Part shown: one piece after another, positions 60,236 through 64,000 of the stretch
How positions within the stretch are numbered: the first letter of the stretch is position 1
How the letters are laid out: every line of letters starts with the position of its first letter
Source: Pseudomonas sp. 10S4
GTDB taxonomy: Bacteria; Pseudomonadota; Gammaproteobacteria; Pseudomonadales; Pseudomonadaceae
Assembly: GCF_034344865.1 (NCBI RefSeq)
Contig: NZ_CP133774.1
Coordinates: 3,968,001-4,032,000, forward strand
Direction: 5' to 3'
Length of the DNA stretch: 64,000 bases
The notes under the pieces: model-generated
What the model was told of the DNA's origin: nothing
The model's database searches: none
The model's input: only the letters and a program-made list of their open reading frames with translations
Made by a program: the position numbers and the translations under genes

Positions 60236-61936
60236 ATGGATGAGAATTACCGCAGGGCCGTGGATGCCGCCGCCATATTTTCCGAGACTGACCTCAGCGG
60301 CCGGATCACTTACGTCAATGAGCAGTTCTGCGCGATCTCCGGCTATAGCCGCGCGGAACTGATTGGGCAGAACCATCGCCTGCTCAACTCCGGCCTGCAC
60401 TCCGCCGAATTCTTCGCCACCCTGTGGCGCACCATCGCCCTGGGCAACGTCTGGAAGGGCGAGATCTGCAATCGCGCCAAGGATGGCAGCCTGTACTGGG
60501 TCGACAGCACCATGGTGCCGGTGCTCGATGACGCCACCGGGCGGGTTCACCGCTATTTGTCGATTCGTTTCGATATCAGCGAAAAACGCCAACTGTTGCA
60601 TTCACTGCAATGGCGGGTCGGGCATGACGTGCTGACGGGCCTGCCCAATCGCGCGTTTCTCTCGGACCTGCTGGATCAGGCGCTGGAGTTCTCCCGCAAG
60701 GAAAACATCCCGCTGGCGGTGTGCATGCTTGACCTCGATGGCTTCAAAGCCGTCAACGATGGCTACGGGCATGCCAGTGGCGATTTGTTGCTGGTGGAAG
60801 TGGCGAAGCGTTTACGCGCAATCGTGCGGGGCGAAGATGTGGTGGCACGGTTGGCCGGCGATGAGTTCGTGCTGGTGCTGCGTTACGTGCGTGATCTACC
60901 GGAGCTGCGCGCGGCGCTGAATCGGGTGCTGGGAACGATTTCGGCGCCGTATTCGCTGCACGCCAAGGACATTAATGTGTTCGCCAGCATTGGCGTGACG
61001 CTGTTTCCCGATGACAACGAAGACGCCGAAACCCTGTTGCGTCACGCCGATCAGGCCATGTACGTGGCCAAGCAGCGCGGGCGCAATCGCTTTCACGTGT
61101 TCGACGTCACCCGGGACCAGGAAGTCAAAGCCACCCATCAAACGGTCGAGCGTGTGCGCCAGGCCCTGGCCGCCGGCGAGTTGCGCCTGCATTTTCAACC
61201 GAAGGTGAACATGCGCCGTGGCGAGGTCGTCGGTTTCGAGGCGTTGTTGCGTTGGGAGCATCCACAAAACGGTTTGGTGCTGCCGCGAGAGTTTTTGCCG
61301 CTGGTGGAGGAGACCGATCTGATCATCGACATCGGTGAGTGGGTGATGGATCAGGTCCTGGCGCAATTGCAGCGCTGGCAGCAAGCGGGGCAGGGCTGGC
61401 CGATCAGCATCAATATTGCGGCGCGACATTTTCAGCGGGCGGATTTCGTCGAGCGCCTCAGGCTAGTGCTGGCACGGCATGCCCAGGTCTCACCGCAACT
61501 GCTGGACCTGGAAATCGTCGAGTCGGTGGCGGTCGAGAACATCCAGCATGTCAGCGCTTGTTTGCAGGCCTGCCAGGCGCTCGGGGTGCAGTTTTCATTG
61601 GGGGATTTCGGCACCGGTTACTCGTCCCTGAGCTACCTCAAGCGCTTGCGCACGCAAACCATCAAGATTGATAAATCCTTTGTGCGCGACATTCTTCACG
61701 ATCATGACGACCTGGCGCTGACCACCGCGGTGATCGGCCTCGCCCGGGCGTTTGGCCGGCAGGTGATCGCCGAGGGGCTGGAGAGTATCGAACACGGTCA
61801 GTTGCTGCTGCGGCTGGGCTGCGAGGTTGCGCAAGGCTATTTCATCGCCCGGCCGATGCCGCCCGCCGAGGTGCCGGGCTGGGTTGCCGGGTTTGTTGCG
61901 CCGGCGCAGTGGCAGGTGCTGGATCAGGTTGGCTGA
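60236..61936 (+). CDS. PAS-GGDEF-EAL c-di-GMP signalling protein
   Basis: A 566-residue soluble protein with a PAS domain (about 5-118), a GGDEF domain (about 125-285, LAGDEF with RGED inhibitory site five residues upstream) and an EAL domain (about 305-550: FEALLRW, LEIVES, IKIDKS, VIAEGLES). In the EAL metal loop the first Asp of DDFGTGYSS is Gly (LGDFGTGYSS), so phosphodiesterase activity may be reduced. The true start may be the GTG at 60146, with GGAG upstream, in the same frame but separated by three stops; two indels would explain this. No membrane helix is seen. Confidence 0.87.
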   Translation: MDENYRRAVDAAAIFSETDLSGRITYVNEQFCAISGYSRAELIGQNHRLLNSGLHSAEFFATLWRTIALGNVWKGEICNRAKDGSLYWVDSTMVPVLDDATGRVHRYLSIRFDISEKRQLLHSLQWRVGHDVLTGLPNRAFLSDLLDQALEFSRKENIPLAVCMLDLDGFKAVNDGYGHASGDLLLVEVAKRLRAIVRGEDVVARLAGDEFVLVLRYVRDLPELRAALNRVLGTISAPYSLHAKDINVFASIGVTLFPDDNEDAETLLRHADQAMYVAKQRGRNRFHVFDVTRDQEVKATHQTVERVRQALAAGELRLHFQPKVNMRRGEVVGFEALLRWEHPQNGLVLPREFLPLVEETDLIIDIGEWVMDQVLAQLQRWQQAGQGWPISINIAARHFQRADFVERLRLVLARHAQVSPQLLDLEIVESVAVENIQHVSACLQACQALGVQFSLGDFGTGYSSLSYLKRLRTQTIKIDKSFVRDILHDHDDLALTTAVIGLARAFGRQVIAEGLESIEHGQLLLRLGCEVAQGYFIARPMPPAEVPGWVAGFVAPAQWQVLDQVG

Positions 61937-61961
61937 AGTCTTGTATTCACCACTAATCCCC

Positions 61962-62050
61962 TGTGGGAGCGAGCTTGCTCGCGAAAGCGTCAGTACATTC
62001 AACATGAGTGTGACTGACAAACCGCTTTCGCGAGCAAGCCCGCTCCCACA
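61962..62050. repeat. REP doublet
   Basis: Arms TGTGGGAGCGAGCTTGCTCG and complement. The spacer (CATTCAACATGAGTGTGACT) resembles the spacers of 1248-1337 and 5261-5350. It lies in the convergent gap between the GGDEF-EAL and binding-protein genes. Confidence 0.88.
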
Positions 62051-62078
62051 TTGATCCGGTGTTGATCAGAGAGATTGC

Positions 62079-62828
62079 TTAGGGTGTCGTCGGCTCCGCC
62101 CCAATATAAAGCCCGATTATGTCGTCAATCTCCCCCGACATTTTCATCCGCAACAACGTGCGCAAAATGCGCTGCACCGGCACGTTCGGGTCGTTGCGCA
62201 CGTAGCAGCCGACATTCTGCTCCTGCAACACCGCCACGGCTTGCAATTGCTGGTCGGGTAGCAGGCGCTGGTTGAACCAGTCCAGGGTCCATTGATTGCT
62301 GACGGCGTAGCGATAGCGCCCGGCCAGCAGCTTATCCAGCACTTGTTCCTGATTGCGCGCGTCTTCGCGTTGCAACTGACCTGCATCGAACAGCGGTTGC
62401 AGTGTGGGATAGATGTAGCCAAGCACGGTGCCGATAGCCTCGTGCTGCAAATCTGCGGGAAGCACTGACGTGGGTGGGCCTTTTCGGCTGACCAGCAGGT
62501 CGCGCTGCAGAAACAGCGGAATGCTCCAGATGTAGTCCCCGGACTGATTCGGCAGCCACGATTGTGCGGCATAGCAGCGCACATCGACTTCGCCGTGTTC
62601 CATGGCGTTTTGCACCCGCGCCCGAGGCAACACATGAAACTCGGCCGGCACGCCGACCTGGGTCGCGAGGCTGAGCAGAATGTCGTAAAGGATGCCCTGG
62701 GTCGGTCGGCCCTGCTCCAGTTGCACCATCGGCATGGCCCAACTGTCGGCCATGACAAAGCGCACCGGCGTGTCGGCGGTGGCGACGTTCAGGCAGAAGA
62801 ATAACAAAGCCCCCAAGGCCAACCGCAT
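62079..62828 (-). CDS. Periplasmic substrate-binding protein (SBP family 3-like)
   Basis: A 249-residue secreted protein with a signal peptide (about 1-18, cleaved near VATA). The extracellular solute-binding family 3 fold follows, with VRFVMADSWAMPM, GILYDILLSLATQVG and the second-lobe segment EAIGTVLGYIYPTLQPLF. No ABC permease or ATPase adjoins, so it is an orphan receptor. The ligand is unknown, but amino-acid-like compounds are typical. It is convergent with the GGDEF-EAL gene; a sensory link is speculative. Confidence 0.82.
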   Translation of the reverse strand: MRLALGALLFFCLNVATADTPVRFVMADSWAMPMVQLEQGRPTQGILYDILLSLATQVGVPAEFHVLPRARVQNAMEHGEVDVRCYAAQSWLPNQSGDYIWSIPLFLQRDLLVSRKGPPTSVLPADLQHEAIGTVLGYIYPTLQPLFDAGQLQREDARNQEQVLDKLLAGRYRYAVSNQWTLDWFNQRLLPDQQLQAVAVLQEQNVGCYVRNDPNVPVQRILRTLLRMKMSGEIDDIIGLYIGAEPTTP

Positions 62829-62972
62829 AAACGCTCCGGTACTGATGAACCTTGAGCCGAGAAATAGCCCCCAAAATGCAGCTTAGCCAGATTAGACGAG
62901 CACACCGGATGCAATTTCAGGCCTGCTCCGCTAGCATTAGCCGCTTCTGCTTCCCAGTGGCGATGGTTTTCG

Positions 62973-64000
62973 ATGAGTTATCAGGTTCTTGCACGTAAAT
63001 GGCGTCCGCGCTCGTTCCGCGAAATGGTCGGCCAGACCCATGTGCTCAAGGCTCTGATCAATGCCTTGGACAGCCAGCGGCTGCACCACGCCTACCTGTT
63101 TACCGGGACGCGCGGTGTCGGCAAGACCACCATCGCACGAATCATTGCCAAATGCCTGAACTGTGAAACCGGCATCACGTCGACGCCTTGCGGCGAGTGC
63201 TCGGTGTGTCGCGAGATCGATGAAGGTCGCTTCGTCGACCTGATCGAGATCGACGCCGCGAGCCGGACCAAGGTCGAGGACACCCGCGAACTGCTCGACA
63301 ATGTGCAATACGCCCCGAGCCGTGGGCGCTTCAAGGTCTACCTGATCGACGAAGTGCACATGCTCTCCAGCCATTCCTTCAATGCGCTGTTGAAAACCCT
63401 CGAAGAGCCGCCGCCCTACGTCAAGTTCATCCTGGCGACCACCGATCCGCAGAAACTCCCGGCAACGATTCTTTCGCGTTGCTTGCAGTTCTCCCTGAAG
63501 AACATGACGCCTGAGCGAGTGGTCGAGCATTTGACCCACGTGCTGGGTGTCGAGCAAGTGCCGTTCGAAGACGATGCGCTGTGGTTGCTGGGTCGTGCCG
63601 CTGACGGTTCGATGCGTGACGCCATGAGCCTGACCGACCAGGCCATCGCCTTCGGTGAAGGCAAGGTCATGGCCGCCGACGTACGGGCGATGCTCGGTAC
63701 GCTCGATCATGGTCAGGTGTTTGATGTCCTGCATTCGCTGATCGAAGGCGACGCCAAAGCGTTGCTCGAAGCCGTTCGTCATCTGGCCGAGCAAGGCCCG
63801 GACTGGAACGGCGTGCTCTCGGAAATTCTCAACGTGCTGCACCGGGTCGCCATCGCCCAGGCCTTGCCTGAAGGCGTCGACAACGGCCACGGCGACCGTG
63901 ACCGGGTGCTCGCACTGGCTCAGGCATTGCCGGCCGAAGACGTACAGTTTTATTACCAGATGGGCTTGATCGGGCGCCGCGACTTGCCGCTGGCACCCGA
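62973..64000 (+). CDS. dnaX: DNA polymerase III subunit gamma/tau (partial)
   Basis: The clamp-loader ATPase of the replisome. The first 342 codons are present, cut by the window end. Walker A is GTRGVGKTT near residue 45, the zinc module cysteines are in CLNCE and CGECSVC (about 64-79), and the DEVH-type motif is IDEVHMLS near 126, with the LEEPP segment after it. The ATG at 62973 gives MSYQVLARKWRP, the universal start. The C-terminal tau region lies outside. Confidence 0.96.
   Translation, partial: MSYQVLARKWRPRSFREMVGQTHVLKALINALDSQRLHHAYLFTGTRGVGKTTIARIIAKCLNCETGITSTPCGECSVCREIDEGRFVDLIEIDAASRTKVEDTRELLDNVQYAPSRGRFKVYLIDEVHMLSSHSFNALLKTLEEPPPYVKFILATTDPQKLPATILSRCLQFSLKNMTPERVVEHLTHVLGVEQVPFEDDALWLLGRAADGSMRDAMSLTDQAIAFGEGKVMAADVRAMLGTLDHGQVFDVLHSLIEGDAKALLEAVRHLAEQGPDWNGVLSEILNVLHRVAIAQALPEGVDNGHGDRDRVLALAQALPAEDVQFYYQMGLIGRRDLPLAP

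Overview
The window is chromosomal DNA of a fluorescent Pseudomonas (P. fluorescens group). This rests on the gene content and order, the high GC content, the oprF/sigX/cmpX neighbourhood, the Pseudomonas-type rmf leader, and more than a dozen REP-type palindromic doublets in the intergenic gaps. It is almost entirely core genome. I see no prophage, insertion sequence, CRISPR array or tRNA. One ncRNA gene, the 4.5S SRP RNA (ffs), is present.

Layout. (1) 0-7 kb: methylcitrate cycle, prpC-acnD-prpF-prpD, for propionate use. (2) 7-13 kb: a DMT permease divergent from a MocR-type regulator, then the divergent pair ppsR/ppsA. (3) 13-18.7 kb: a hydrolase, rraA, and the envelope-stress cluster cmaX-crfX-cmpX-sigX-oprF. 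(4) 18.8-30.5 kb, minus strand: nitrate assimilation. This comprises nasS-nasT (nitrate sensor and ANTAR antiterminator), nasA plus a PP2C/kinase fusion, and nirB-nirD-nasC-cobA. (5) 30.7-40 kb: pyrD, rmf, rlmL, a CHASE/PAS/GGDEF protein, dacB and a YggL-family gene. (6) 40-49.5 kb: benE-like permease, a GntR regulator, and purine catabolism xdhA-xdhB-xdhC-guaD with a second GntR. (7) 49.5-58 kb: smc-zipA-ligA and a zinc metallopeptidase. (8) 58-64 kb: ffs, then a DUF2167 protein, an XRE regulator, a PAS-GGDEF-EAL protein and a periplasmic binding protein lying between ffs and the start of dnaX, which runs off the window end.

The best regulatory signal is in the nitrate region. Both nirB and nasA are preceded by a sigma54-type -24/-12 element. 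A few bases downstream of each predicted start lies a leader with hexaloop hairpins (A at loop position 1, G at position 4) whose last hairpin overlaps an intrinsic terminator. This is the target of the ANTAR protein NasT, which is encoded next door. The nirB leader appears to carry three such hairpins instead of the usual two.

The second theme is sequence integrity. Six genes (prpD, nirB, a CHASE/PAS/GGDEF gene, benE, guaD, xdhC) are broken by one to three single-base indels, and the N-terminus of the PAS-GGDEF-EAL gene probably is too. Each reads through perfectly once one to three bases are added or removed. Several hits are in short homopolymers. The simplest reading is uncorrected sequencing or assembly error, not real gene loss.
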